This document shows positions 1-8,081 of a DNA stretch of 50,998 nucleotides, piece after piece. A program made the translations under genes and the position numbers. How positions within the stretch are numbered: position 1 is the first letter of the stretch; every line of letters begins with the position of its first letter. The DNA is taken from positions 1 to 50,998 of the forward strand of contig JAEUMK010000019.1 in NCBI GenBank assembly GCA_016792565.1, read 5' to 3'. Source of the DNA: Alphaproteobacteria bacterium. Lineage in GTDB: Bacteria; Pseudomonadota; Alphaproteobacteria; Micropepsales; Micropepsaceae. Below the pieces are notes generated by a model. That model worked only from the letters and a program-made list of their open reading frames with translations. It did not search any database and had not been told where the DNA came from.

Positions 1-201
1 CAGGGCACGCCGATCGAGCCCGCGCCCGCTCCGGCCCCGCTCGAGCCGGCCGGCCCGGCCCCGGCCGCGACGGTGCAGGAAGCCTCGTCCAGCCAGAACT
101 GGTGGCTGATCGCCCTCGCGGCGGCCATTGCCATCGGCATCATCATCGCCGTCTCCGACGACGATGACGACGACAGCAACGACAACCAGACGCCGGGCTG
201 A
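1..201 (+). CDS. C-terminal fragment of a membrane-anchored protein with an acidic tail
   Basis: The reading frame is open from the first base and ends at TGA 199-201, leaving the last 66 residues of a protein that begins outside the window. It shows a Pro/Ala-rich segment (residues 3-23), one hydrophobic helix starting with two Trp (about 34-51), then six consecutive Asp and a short polar end. This looks like a single-pass membrane anchor after a flexible linker. A strong terminator follows, so it ends its own transcript. Exopolysaccharide genes lie downstream, and small GfcA/YjbE proteins of such operons also carry a hydrophobic segment near the C-terminus, but the similarity is too general to assign a family. 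Function unknown. Confidence 0.6.
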   Translation, partial: QGTPIEPAPAPAPLEPAGPAPAATVQEASSSQNWWLIALAAAIAIGIIIAVSDDDDDDSNDNQTPG

Positions 202-221
202 CAGGCCTAGCGGAACAGAAT

Positions 222-251
222 AGGGGGCGCCCGTGCGGCGTCCCCTTTTTT
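222..251 (+). terminator. Rho-independent terminator
   Basis: A ten-base-pair stem (AGGGGGCGCC, loop CGTGC, GGCGTCCCCT, one G-T pair) runs directly into a run of T. It closes the transcript of the preceding partial gene and separates it from yjbH. Confidence 0.85.
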
Positions 252-340
252 GTTTGCGCGTGACGCCGACGTTTCCTAGCTTGCGGCTCTTGCCGGTCTT
301 CGTTCGGCCTGCTTCCGGCACCATCCTCGGGTAGAATTCG

Positions 341-2674
341 ATGCGTTCCTTCCTCTGCGCTTTGCTGGCGGGCAGTGCGCTTGTGTTTCCCCAGGCGGCG
401 CATGCCGAATCGGGCCGGTGGCCGGCGCCTCAGCCGCTCAATACCTATGGCCATACCGGGTTGCTGGAGATGCCCTCGGCGCGGACCATGCGCGACGGCG
501 AGTTCGCGGTGACGCTCTCGCAGGGGCCGGAATCCTTCCGCACTGCGCTCAGCTTTCAGGTCTTCCCCTGGATGGAAGCCTCGTTCCGCTATTCGCGGAT
601 CAACAATTACTTCGCCTCCGAGGACAAGGACCTGCTGGATCGCAGCTTCAGCCTCAAGCTGCGGCTGGTCGACGAGAGCGAGTATGTCCCGGCCATCGCG
701 ATCGGCGTGCAGGACATTGTCGGCACCGGCATCTACGGCGGCGAGTACATCGCCGCATCCAAGGCGTTCGGCGATTTCGACGTGACGCTGGGCCTGGGCT
801 GGGGCCGTCTCGGCTCCGACGGCATGTTCCGCAATCCGTTCTCCTACATCGACGACCGCTTCGACGACCGGCCGGTCTATGACCCGACCGACGACAAGGG
901 CGGGCGGCCGCTGTTCAACTCGATCTTCCGCGGCCGCGACGTTTCGCTGTTCGGCGGCGTCGTCTGGCAGACCCCGATCGACGGGCTGCAGGCGATCGTC
1001 GAGTACAGCGGCGACGCCTATCGCGACGAGGCCGCGCGCGGGGTCTACGAGCCGAAGTCACAGGTCAATTTCGGCCTCGCCTACCGGCTCGATGCGCTGC
1101 TCGAGGCGACGGCGTCCTATCTCTACGGCGACACGTTCAGCTTCCGCCTGACGCTGCGCTTCGACCCGACGACCGAGACGATGAAGGTCTTCGACAAGCC
1201 GCCGGTGCCGCCCTCGGTACGGCCGCCCGAGCAGCGTCCGCGCAACGTCGTCACGCGCGGCGTGCCGGGCAGGGACGAGCCGGTGATCGACCTGACCGGC
1301 CTGCGCGGCATCCAGTACGCCTCGGCCAGCGGCGACTGGTCGCTCGACGATCATGTCCGCACCGGCAATGCGCTCGTCGCCGATGCAGGCGAGGCTGCGC
1401 CGCCCGGCTCGATGCAGGAGATCATGACCAGCGGCCGCTGGAACGAGGTTCCGGCGATGCGGCAGCAGATCGTCGACGGACTGGTCAAGCTGGCGCGCGA
1501 CCAGTCGCTCGGCCTTGAGGCGATCGATCTGAAGTCCGACTATGTCGCGGTCTTCTACGACAACACGCGCTACAATCGTCAGACCGAGGTGATCCACCGC
1601 CTGCTGCGCGTGCTGACCACGCTGCCGCCCAGCGTGGAGCATTTCTACCTCACCAGTATGGCCAACGGCTTCCCATCGACCGAGGTTCTGGTTTCGCGCT
1701 CCGCCTACGAGCGCGCGGTTCAGCAATTCGCGACCGTCGACAACCTGCTCGAGCACACCCGGATCTCGGCTGCCGGGCTCGATATCCCCGACGATGCCAT
1801 CCGGCTCGGAGACGAGTATCCGCGCTTCGACTGGTCGATCACGCCGCGTCCGCGCACGCTGGTATTCGATCCCAACGAACCGTTCCGGTTCGGCCTCACC
1901 CTGAAGCTGGGCGCCTCGGTCACGTTCGAGGACGGCTGGTCGGTTTCCGGCTCCTGGACCTCGGATCTCGTCGATACGGTAAAGGATCCCAAGCCCGGCA
2001 ATTCGGTGCTGCCGCATGTGCGCACCGACTTCCGTCTCTACCGCGACCAGGGGCGGCACGGCATCGAGTCCCTCATGCTGAAGAAGACCGGCAAGCTCTC
2101 GCCAGAGGTCTTCTACGAGGTCAAGGCCGGCCTTCTGGAAGACATGTTTGGCGGCGTCGGCGGCGAGATCGTCTGGCGCCCGACGGGCGAGGACTGGGCG
2201 ATCGGCGCCGATCTCTACTACGTCAAGCAGCGCGATTTCGATCGCATGTTCGCGTTCCGCGACTACGACGTCGTGACGGGCCATGTCAGCCTCTACTGGC
2301 AGAACGCCGGCTGGCGCGGCGTCAACGTCAATGTGCATGTCGGGCGCTATCTGGCGGGCGACTACGGCGCGACCTTCGAGATCACCCGCAAGTTCGATTC
2401 CGGCGTCGAGATCGGCGCCTACGCGACGCTGACCGACGTGCCGTTCGACGACTTCGGCGAGGGCAGCTTCGACAAGGGTCTCATCATCCGCGTGCCCTTC
2501 GGCTGGATCGCGCCGTTCAACACGAAGTACGAGACGTCCACCTATCTCAGCTCGCTCGTCCGCGACGGTGGCCAGCGGCTGTACGATGTGAATCCGCTGT
2601 GGGATTCGCTGCGCGAAACCAGCGAGCCGGAAATCCGGCGGACCTGGGCGCTCGACGTGACCCCGGGGCTCTGA
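341..2674 (+). CDS. YjbH/GfcD-like outer-membrane exopolysaccharide protein
   Basis: This 777-residue protein belongs to the YjbH (GfcD) family, predicted outer-membrane beta-barrel proteins of exopolysaccharide or group 4 capsule loci. Residues 1-22 are a signal peptide ending in HAE. The mature start contains the family hallmark TGLLEMPSARTMRDGEF (about residues 40-56), followed by long stretches of alternating hydrophobic residues with frequent aromatics, as in barrel strands. The length is close to that of characterised YjbH proteins. No cysteine lipobox is visible. The ATG at 341 is the first in frame and begins the signal peptide; no strong ribosome site precedes it. The yjbF-like lipoprotein gene follows after two bases, so the pair is probably co-transcribed. 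The YjbG partner is not visible here and may lie to the left or be missing. Confidence 0.85.
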   Translation: MRSFLCALLAGSALVFPQAAHAESGRWPAPQPLNTYGHTGLLEMPSARTMRDGEFAVTLSQGPESFRTALSFQVFPWMEASFRYSRINNYFASEDKDLLDRSFSLKLRLVDESEYVPAIAIGVQDIVGTGIYGGEYIAASKAFGDFDVTLGLGWGRLGSDGMFRNPFSYIDDRFDDRPVYDPTDDKGGRPLFNSIFRGRDVSLFGGVVWQTPIDGLQAIVEYSGDAYRDEAARGVYEPKSQVNFGLAYRLDALLEATASYLYGDTFSFRLTLRFDPTTETMKVFDKPPVPPSVRPPEQRPRNVVTRGVPGRDEPVIDLTGLRGIQYASASGDWSLDDHVRTGNALVADAGEAAPPGSMQEIMTSGRWNEVPAMRQQIVDGLVKLARDQSLGLEAIDLKSDYVAVFYDNTRYNRQTEVIHRLLRVLTTLPPSVEHFYLTSMANGFPSTEVLVSRSAYERAVQQFATVDNLLEHTRISAAGLDIPDDAIRLGDEYPRFDWSITPRPRTLVFDPNEPFRFGLTLKLGASVTFEDGWSVSGSWTSDLVDTVKDPKPGNSVLPHVRTDFRLYRDQGRHGIESLMLKKTGKLSPEVFYEVKAGLLEDMFGGVGGEIVWRPTGEDWAIGADLYYVKQRDFDRMFAFRDYDVVTGHVSLYWQNAGWRGVNVNVHVGRYLAGDYGATFEITRKFDSGVEIGAYATLTDVPFDDFGEGSFDKGLIIRVPFGWIAPFNTKYETSTYLSSLVRDGGQRLYDVNPLWDSLRETSEPEIRRTWALDVTPGL

Positions 2675-2676
2675 CC

Positions 2677-3372
2677 ATGGCGACGATCCGTACCGCTCGC
2701 ACCGCTCTCGCGCTTGCCGCCGCCACGCTGCTCGGGGCCTGTTCGTCGTCCGGCGAGGGCGGTCTCGGCGAAGCCGGGAATATCCTCGTCGGCGTCGTCG
2801 GCGGCCTCATCGCAGAGAGCGATCAGCCGCCGGCGCCGCCCAAGGTCGAGCGCACGATGGCGGAGAAATATCCCTTCGCCAGTATCGGCGTCACGATCGA
2901 CAGCAATCCCCAGTTCCTCTTCCTGCTGGCCAACCGCACCGAGACCGACGAGCTCTACACGCTTGGCTACCAGGTCAGCCTCGTGCTGCGCGGCGGCCGG
3001 GTGATCCGCACGCAGGGTCTGGGACGTGACGTTCTGGGCGGCCGCTGGGAGGGGCAGGACCTCGTGAAGGCGGCCGTGAATGCCCCCGGAGCGATCCAGG
3101 GCGTGCGCTGGTTCGAGAGTGCCGAGCGCGGAATCGGTACGCACACGGCCGAGTGCGTGGCCCAGGATTTCGGCGAGGAGACGATCACCGTTCTCGGCTC
3201 GCCGATCTCCACCCGGCACGTCAGCGAAGTCTGCGATGTTGCCAGCATGAAGTGGCATTTCCGGAACGAGTTCTGGATCACGCCGGCCGACGGCAGGGTC
3301 TGGCTCTCGCTCCAGCACGTCCACCCGCGCGTCAATCCGCTGCTGATCGAAACGTTCCGTCCCGCGGAGTGA
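2677..3372 (+). CDS. YjbF/GfcB-like lipoprotein
   Basis: This 231-residue lipoprotein resembles YjbF (GfcB), the lipoprotein partner of YjbH in exopolysaccharide loci. The start at 2677 gives a signal peptide ending in the lipobox LLGAC, followed by Ser and Gly residues. The body carries family features: an early MAEKYPFAS segment, a central FLFLLANRTETDELYTLGYQ stretch, a TQGLGRDVLG turn, and a late WHFRNEFWITPADGRVWLS motif near the C-terminus. An in-frame upstream start would lie inside yjbH and would destroy the signal peptide, so it is rejected. It lies two bases after yjbH. The mature protein is expected at the inner face of the outer membrane. Its exact role is not established even in the better-studied relatives. 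Confidence 0.85.
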   Translation: MATIRTARTALALAAATLLGACSSSGEGGLGEAGNILVGVVGGLIAESDQPPAPPKVERTMAEKYPFASIGVTIDSNPQFLFLLANRTETDELYTLGYQVSLVLRGGRVIRTQGLGRDVLGGRWEGQDLVKAAVNAPGAIQGVRWFESAERGIGTHTAECVAQDFGEETITVLGSPISTRHVSEVCDVASMKWHFRNEFWITPADGRVWLSLQHVHPRVNPLLIETFRPAE

Positions 3373-3477
3373 CGCGAGGGCAGGGCGCAGGTTGACGTTC
3401 GGGTTGGATTGAGCCCCCCCGGCCTATTTGCTAGGCGGGATGCCAGAGCCATCGAGAACTCTGGGGAGAGAAACGAC

Positions 3478-4941
3478 ATGACCGGCATCGTCAGCTATGG
3501 CGGGTACATCCCGCGCCTCAGGCTGCAGCGCAAGGCCGTCGCTACGGCCAATTCCTGGTTCGCGCCGAACCTGATGGGCGCCGCCAAGGGCGAACGCGCC
3601 ATGGCCAACTGGGACGAGGACGCCATCACCATGGCGGTCGAAGCCGGGCGCGACTGTCTGCCCGGCGCCGATCCGCTGTCGGCACGCAAGCACATCGACG
3701 CGGTGTTCTTCGCGTCGACCACGGCGCCCTTCGCCGACCGCCAGAACGCCGGCGTCATCGCCGCCGCGCTCTCTTTGCCCGAGACGATCGCCGCGATGGA
3801 CGTGGGCGGTTCGCAGCGTGCCGCGACGTCGGCCCTCATCGCGGCACTCAACGCGGTGAAGGCGGGGTCTTCGAAGCATGCCGTCGTGCTCGCCTCCGAG
3901 AAGCGCAAGGCCAAGGCCGCCTCCAGCCAGGAGCTGTCGTTCGGCGACGGGGCCGCGGCGCTCGAGATCGGCTCGGAGAACGTGATCGCGCGCCTGCTCG
4001 GCCATGCCGCTCTGACCGTCGACTTCGTCGATCACTTCCGCAGCGAAGGCGAGGACTACGACTACAATTGGGAAGAGCGCTGGATCCGCGACGAGGGCTA
4101 TTCGAAGATCGTGCCGCGCGCCGTGAAGGCGGCGCTCGGCGACGCCGGCGTCGAGCCGTCGGCCATCGACCATTTCGTGATGCCGTGCCCCTTCGCCAAG
4201 CTCGACCAGGCGATCGCCAAGCAATGCGGCATCGCCCCTGAAAAGGTGCGCGATAGCCTCGCCGCCAATGTCGGCGACACCGGCGCGGCCCATCCCATCG
4301 TCATGCTCGTGCATGCGCTGGAACAGGCCAGGCCCGGCGAGAAAATTCTCATCGCCGCCTTCGGCCAGGGCTGCGACGCGCTCGTGTTCGAGGCGACCGA
4401 GGCGCTGGCGAAGCTCCCCAAACGCACGGGCATCACTGGCTCGATCGCCCGGCGCAAGGAAGAGACCAACTACCTCAAGTTCCTCGGCTTCAACGGGCTG
4501 GTCGAACTGGAAAAGGGCATGCGCGCCGAGAAGGACAACAAGACGGCGCTCACCACCGCCTATCGTCGCCGCGACATGCTGTTCGGCCTGACCGGCGGCA
4601 AGTGCTCGAAGTGCGGCACGGCGCAGTTCCCGCGCTCGCGCATCTGTGTGAATCCCAATTGCGGCGCCGTGGATACGCAGGAGCCCTATTGCTTCGCCGA
4701 GCTTCCGGCAAAAGTCCTGTCTTGGTCGGCGGACTTCCTCACCTATTCGATGGACCCGCCGCAGCACTATGGCATGGTGACGTTCGCCGAGGGCGGGCGC
4801 TTCCTTTCCGACTTCACCGATGTCGATCGCGGCACTTTCGATTCCGGGGCCGAGGTCCGCATGGTCTTCCGCATCAAGGACTTCGACGAGAAGCGTGGCT
4901 TCCGCCGCTATTTCTGGAAGGCCGTGCCGCAGACGGCATAG
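3478..4941 (+). CDS. HMG-CoA-synthase-like protein fused to a DUF35 (Zn-ribbon/OB-fold) domain
   Basis: This 487-residue protein joins a thiolase-fold domain of the hydroxymethylglutaryl-CoA synthase/KAS III superfamily (about residues 1-330) to a C-terminal DUF35 acyl-CoA-binding domain. The latter has a rubredoxin-like zinc ribbon (C376, C379, C390, C395) followed by an OB fold. The family is expected to act on acyl-CoA thioesters. At the usual nucleophile segment the sequence reads MDVGGSQRAATSAL (from residue 107), with no cysteine; Ser112/Gln113 occupy the region. An ordinary Claisen-condensing mechanism is therefore doubtful unless another residue serves. The start at 3478 follows a good GGGGAGAG ribosome site; an earlier in-frame start lacks one. 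The epimerase gene starts nine bases after the stop. A thiolase encoded at 6740 is a plausible partner, since DUF35 proteins often pair with thiolases, but this is inference. Confidence 0.8.
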   Translation: MTGIVSYGGYIPRLRLQRKAVATANSWFAPNLMGAAKGERAMANWDEDAITMAVEAGRDCLPGADPLSARKHIDAVFFASTTAPFADRQNAGVIAAALSLPETIAAMDVGGSQRAATSALIAALNAVKAGSSKHAVVLASEKRKAKAASSQELSFGDGAAALEIGSENVIARLLGHAALTVDFVDHFRSEGEDYDYNWEERWIRDEGYSKIVPRAVKAALGDAGVEPSAIDHFVMPCPFAKLDQAIAKQCGIAPEKVRDSLAANVGDTGAAHPIVMLVHALEQARPGEKILIAAFGQGCDALVFEATEALAKLPKRTGITGSIARRKEETNYLKFLGFNGLVELEKGMRAEKDNKTALTTAYRRRDMLFGLTGGKCSKCGTAQFPRSRICVNPNCGAVDTQEPYCFAELPAKVLSWSADFLTYSMDPPQHYGMVTFAEGGRFLSDFTDVDRGTFDSGAEVRMVFRIKDFDEKRGFRRYFWKAVPQTA

Positions 4942-4950
4942 GGGTTCGCG

Positions 4951-5919
4951 ATGGCCGTACTCGTCACCGGCGCGGCTGGGTTCATCGGCTACCATGTGGC
5001 CGAGGCGCTCCTGGCCCGCGGCGAGGACGTCGTCGGTCTGGACGATCTGAACGCCTACTACGACCCGCGGCTGAAGCAGGCCCGGCTCGACCGGCTTGCC
5101 GGGCGGCCGGGCTTTCGTTTCGTGAAGGGCGACATCGCCGACGAGGAGGCGCTCGCCGATGCCGCGGGGCAGGGGACGATCGACCGGATCGTCCACCTCG
5201 CGGCGCAGGCGGGCGTGCGCTACAGCATCGAGAACCCGCGCGCCTATGTGCGCTCCAACCTGGTCGGCCATGTCAACGTGCTGGAGTTGGCCCGGGGGCT
5301 GGGCGCGGAGCTGAAGCACCTGGTCTATGCGTCGTCGTCGTCGGTCTATGGCGGCAACGACAAGGCGCCTTTCGCCGAGACCGATGCGGTGGAGAAGCCC
5401 GTCTCGCTCTACGCTGCCACCAAGCGGGCGGACGAGCTGATGAGCCATGCCTACGCCCATCTCTACGGCATTCCGCAGACCGGCCTGCGCTTCTTCACGG
5501 TCTATGGGCCGTGGGGACGTCCTGACATGGCGTACTGGCTGTTCACCGCTGCGCTTCTGTCGGGCAAGCCCATCGACGTCTTCGCGGGCGGCACCCTCAC
5601 CCGCGACTTCACCTATATCGACGACATCGTCGCGGGCATCCTGAAGGTGCTCGACGGTCCCCCGGAACGCGGCGCGCATCGCCTCTACAACATCGGCAAT
5701 TCCAGTCCGGTCAGCGTCAACGACTTCATCGCCGTACTGGAACGTCTGACTGGCAAGACGGCGGTGCGCAACGAATTGCCGATGCAGCCTGGCGATGTGC
5801 GCGCCACGCACGCCGACACCGGCGCACTCGAGCGCGATTTCGGCTTCCGCCCCTCGACTCCGCTGGACGAGGGCCTCGCGCGCTTCGTTGCCTGGTACAG
5901 GGGCTGGAACGGTCTCTAG
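4951..5919 (+). CDS. NAD-dependent sugar epimerase, UDP-glucuronate 4-epimerase type
   Basis: This 322-residue protein is an extended short-chain dehydrogenase/reductase. The Rossmann motif TGAAGFIG lies at residues 6-13, and the active-site Tyr154-x-x-x-Lys158 lies in SLYAATKRADE, preceded by the serine-rich YASSSSVYGG stretch. The LDDLNAYYDPRLKQARL segment after the second strand and the GPWGRPDMA(Y) motif are typical of UDP-glucuronate 4-epimerases (LpsL/Cap1J type), which make UDP-galacturonate for surface polysaccharides. That fits the yjbH/yjbF genes nearby. It probably shares a transcript with the upstream HMG-CoA-synthase-like gene. Its TAG stop overlaps the stop of the convergent toxin gene through a CTAG at 5916-5919. 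Exact sugar substrate is inferred. Confidence 0.85.
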   Translation: MAVLVTGAAGFIGYHVAEALLARGEDVVGLDDLNAYYDPRLKQARLDRLAGRPGFRFVKGDIADEEALADAAGQGTIDRIVHLAAQAGVRYSIENPRAYVRSNLVGHVNVLELARGLGAELKHLVYASSSSVYGGNDKAPFAETDAVEKPVSLYAATKRADELMSHAYAHLYGIPQTGLRFFTVYGPWGRPDMAYWLFTAALLSGKPIDVFAGGTLTRDFTYIDDIVAGILKVLDGPPERGAHRLYNIGNSSPVSVNDFIAVLERLTGKTAVRNELPMQPGDVRATHADTGALERDFGFRPSTPLDEGLARFVAWYRGWNGL

Positions 5920-6329
5920 CGCACTCGGCCGAACGGATTGGCCACCAGCACACCATAGGGCGTGAAGTCATGGGCATTGCGCGTTGCGACCGTCAGGCCG
6001 TGGTGTAGCGCCGTGGCCGCGATGAGCGCATCGGCGAAGGAATGCGCAGGCCTGCTCGCCGAGAGGCGAGCCCAAAGTCGGAATACCGCGTCGTCGGCCG
6101 GCAGCACTGTCATCCCGGCGCAGAGGCCGCCGAGCCAGCGATCCAGTTCGCCGGCTTTCGCGCCGTGGCTGCGGCGGGCGCGTTCGATGCCGGCTTGCAT
6201 CTCGCCCGCGGTGACGGCGGCAATGGCGATATCGGACGGCGCGAGGCCCTGGGTCCAGGAGAGGACGCCGGCATGGGGCTGCGGCTTGCGCAATTCGGAG
6301 ACGATCGGGGTGTCGAGAAGAAACAGCAT
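5916..6329 (-). CDS. PIN-domain toxin (VapC/FitB-like ribonuclease)
   Basis: This 137-residue protein is a PIN-domain nuclease. The four acidic metal-binding positions of the family are visible: Asp6 (FLLDTPIVSE), Glu43 (VTAGEMQAG), Asp100 (SFADALIAATA) and Asp121 (TRNAHDF). PIN toxins of type II toxin-antitoxin systems cleave RNA and are neutralised by the partner encoded just upstream. The antitoxin stop lies three bases before this start, so the two are co-transcribed in the usual antitoxin-first order. The 3' end overlaps the convergent epimerase gene by four bases. All catalytic acids are kept, so the toxin is probably active. RNA target unknown. Confidence 0.9.
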   Translation of the reverse strand: MLFLLDTPIVSELRKPQPHAGVLSWTQGLAPSDIAIAAVTAGEMQAGIERARRSHGAKAGELDRWLGGLCAGMTVLPADDAVFRLWARLSASRPAHSFADALIAATALHHGLTVATRNAHDFTPYGVLVANPFGRVR

Positions 6330-6332
6330 GGC

Positions 6333-6605
6333 TCAGAGCTTGGGTGGCGCGCGCCACTTATAGGCGCGGCGGTCGGGGCCGGGCAGGCGTTCGATCCGCG
6401 CCTCCGGGGCGAGCAGCCAGTCGATGGCGCTGCGTTCGGGCGTCTTGCCCTGAAGCCGCTCGTAGTCGCGGATCGGCAGCAGAACCGCGGCGGGACGGCC
6501 GCGCCGCGTCACGATCTGCGGCCCATGTTTTTCGGCGTAGTCGACCAGCGCGCTGAACTTCGCCTTGGCGTCGGCGAGCGGCCATTCCCGTGGATTCGCG
6601 GCCAT
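6333..6605 (-). CDS. Phd/YefM-type antitoxin
   Basis: This 90-residue protein matches the Phd/YefM antitoxin family. MAANPREWPLADAKAKFSAL at the start is the DNA-binding N-terminal part, followed by the typical GPQIVTRRGRPAAVLLP strand-turn-strand and DYERL. The Trp/Arg/Pro-rich C-terminus would bind and block the PIN toxin. The start at 6605 is chosen because AGGAGG lies five bases upstream; longer in-frame versions run through the operator and lack a ribosome site. The gene is transcribed with the toxin, and antitoxins of this family normally repress their own promoter. Two palindromes just upstream of the start are the likely binding sites. Confidence 0.9.
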   Translation of the reverse strand: MAANPREWPLADAKAKFSALVDYAEKHGPQIVTRRGRPAAVLLPIRDYERLQGKTPERSAIDWLLAPEARIERLPGPDRRAYKWRAPPKL

Positions 6606-6618
6606 GCGGCCTCCTAAT

Positions 6619-6640
6619 GGACTAGTCCGATGACTAGTCA
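6619..6640. promoter_or_regulatory. Double-palindrome operator of the toxin-antitoxin operon
   Basis: Two ten-base perfect palindromes, GGACTAGTCC (6619-6628) and TGACTAGTCA (6631-6640), share the core GACTAGTC with centres 12 bases apart. They lie directly upstream of the antitoxin ribosome site, and a TTGACA box on the minus strand (6641-6646) abuts the second. The spacing suits two dimers on nearly the same face of the helix. The role as the Phd-type autoregulatory operator is inferred from position and symmetry. Confidence 0.7.
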
Positions 6641-6739
6641 TGTCAAAATACAGCGGAAAACGGGTTATTTCCAGCTTGATCTGAGGGCTCTGGGGCGTAG
6701 CCTGCCGCGCATACGCCAACACTCAGGGAGACAAGCGTC

Positions 6740-7942
6740 ATGGCAACCGGCATTCGCGACAAAGTCGCCATTCTCGGCATGGGCTGCTCGAAATTCGGCG
6801 AGCGCTGGGACGTCGGCGCGGAAGAACTGATGGTCGAGGCCTATATCGAGGCGCTTCAGGATTCCGGTATCGACAATTCGATGATCCAGGCCGCCTGGCA
6901 CTCGACCCATATCGACGAAGTCGGTGTCGGCAAGGGCGGCACGCCGGCCTCGATCGCCCTGCGCCTGCCGAACGTCGCGGTGACGCGCGTCGAGAATTTC
7001 TGCGCCGGCGGGTCGGAAGCCTTCCGCGGCGCGGTCTACGGCGTCGCCTCGGGCGCCTACGACATCGCCCTCGCGGTGGGCGTCGAGAAGCTGAAGGACA
7101 CCGGCTATGGCGGCCTGCCGACCGGCGCACCGGGCACGCTGAACCCGCTGTGGATGGCGAACGGCTCCGCGCCGGGTAATTTCGCCCAGCTCGCTTCCGC
7201 CTACCGCACCAAGCACGGCGTCTCAAAGGAAGACCTCAAGCGGGCCATCGCCCACGTCTCGGTCAAGAGCCACGCCAACGGCGCGAAGAACCCCAAGGCG
7301 CACCTCCAGAAGCCGATCACCGAGGAAATGTGCCTCAACGCGCCGATGATCGCCGAACCGCTCGGCCTCTTCGATTGCTGCGGCGTTTCGGACGGCGCGG
7401 CCGCGGCCATCGTAACGACGCCCGAGATCGCCCGGGCGCTCGGCAAGAAGGACCTCATCACCGTCAAGGCGCTCCAGCTGTCGGTGTCGAACGGTCTGGA
7501 GAGCCAGCACAATTCTTGGGACGGCTCGTACTTCCACACCGCCCGCATCGCGGCGCGCAAGGCCTATGAGGAAGCCGGCATCACCGATCCGCGCAACCAG
7601 GTTTCGATGATGGAGGTGCACGACTGCTTCTCGGTGACCGAACTGGTCACGATGGAAGACCTGCACATCAGCCGCGAGGGCGAGGGTTGGAAGGACGTGC
7701 TCAACGGCTTCTACGACGCCGACGGCCAGGTGCCGTGCCAGATCGACGGTGGCCTCAAGTGCTTCGGCCACCCGATCGGGGCGTCGGGCCTTCGCATGCT
7801 TTACGAGATGTATCTCCAGCTTCAGGGCCGCGCCGGCGCCCGCCAGCTCAAGAACCCCTCGATCGGCATGACCCACAATCTGGGGGGCGCGCCGTCATCG
7901 AACGTCTGCTCGGTCGCCATCATCGGCGCGATGGGCGCCTGA
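6740..7942 (+). CDS. Thiolase (SCP-x-like acetyl-CoA acetyltransferase family)
   Basis: This 400-residue protein belongs to the thiolase superfamily, in the SCP-x-like group often paired with DUF35 proteins. The nucleophile Cys88 sits in ENFCAGGSEAF, followed by His294 in EVHDCFSVTE, where classical thiolases have NEAF, and by Cys341/His344 in CFGHPIGASG. The C-terminal NLGGAPSSNV loop replaces the second catalytic cysteine motif of classical thiolases, as in many SCP-x relatives. It should cleave or form carbon-carbon bonds in acyl-CoA substrates. AGGGAG upstream of the ATG supports the start. It is transcribed away from the toxin-antitoxin operon and followed by a terminator, so it is probably a single-gene transcript. 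Cooperation with the DUF35 fusion at 3478 is possible; substrate unknown. Confidence 0.85.
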   Translation: MATGIRDKVAILGMGCSKFGERWDVGAEELMVEAYIEALQDSGIDNSMIQAAWHSTHIDEVGVGKGGTPASIALRLPNVAVTRVENFCAGGSEAFRGAVYGVASGAYDIALAVGVEKLKDTGYGGLPTGAPGTLNPLWMANGSAPGNFAQLASAYRTKHGVSKEDLKRAIAHVSVKSHANGAKNPKAHLQKPITEEMCLNAPMIAEPLGLFDCCGVSDGAAAAIVTTPEIARALGKKDLITVKALQLSVSNGLESQHNSWDGSYFHTARIAARKAYEEAGITDPRNQVSMMEVHDCFSVTELVTMEDLHISREGEGWKDVLNGFYDADGQVPCQIDGGLKCFGHPIGASGLRMLYEMYLQLQGRAGARQLKNPSIGMTHNLGGAPSSNVCSVAIIGAMGA

Positions 7943-7964
7943 AGGCATTCTGCATGCTTGGGGG

Positions 7965-7992
7965 AAGGGCCGGCCGCCGTGCCGGCCCTTTT
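7965..7992 (+). terminator. Rho-independent terminator after the thiolase gene
   Basis: A perfect ten-base-pair stem (AAGGGCCGGC, loop CGCCGT, GCCGGCCCTT) is followed by a short run of T. It lies 22 bases after the thiolase stop and ends that transcript before the ABC transporter genes. Confidence 0.8.
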
Positions 7993-8081
7993 CGTTGGTG
8001 ACGGCCGCTGCTGGCGAGTGGCGCTGAATCAGGGGATAGTGCGCGGGCCGGGGATCGACCGGCCCTTAGCCATAGGCGCCC

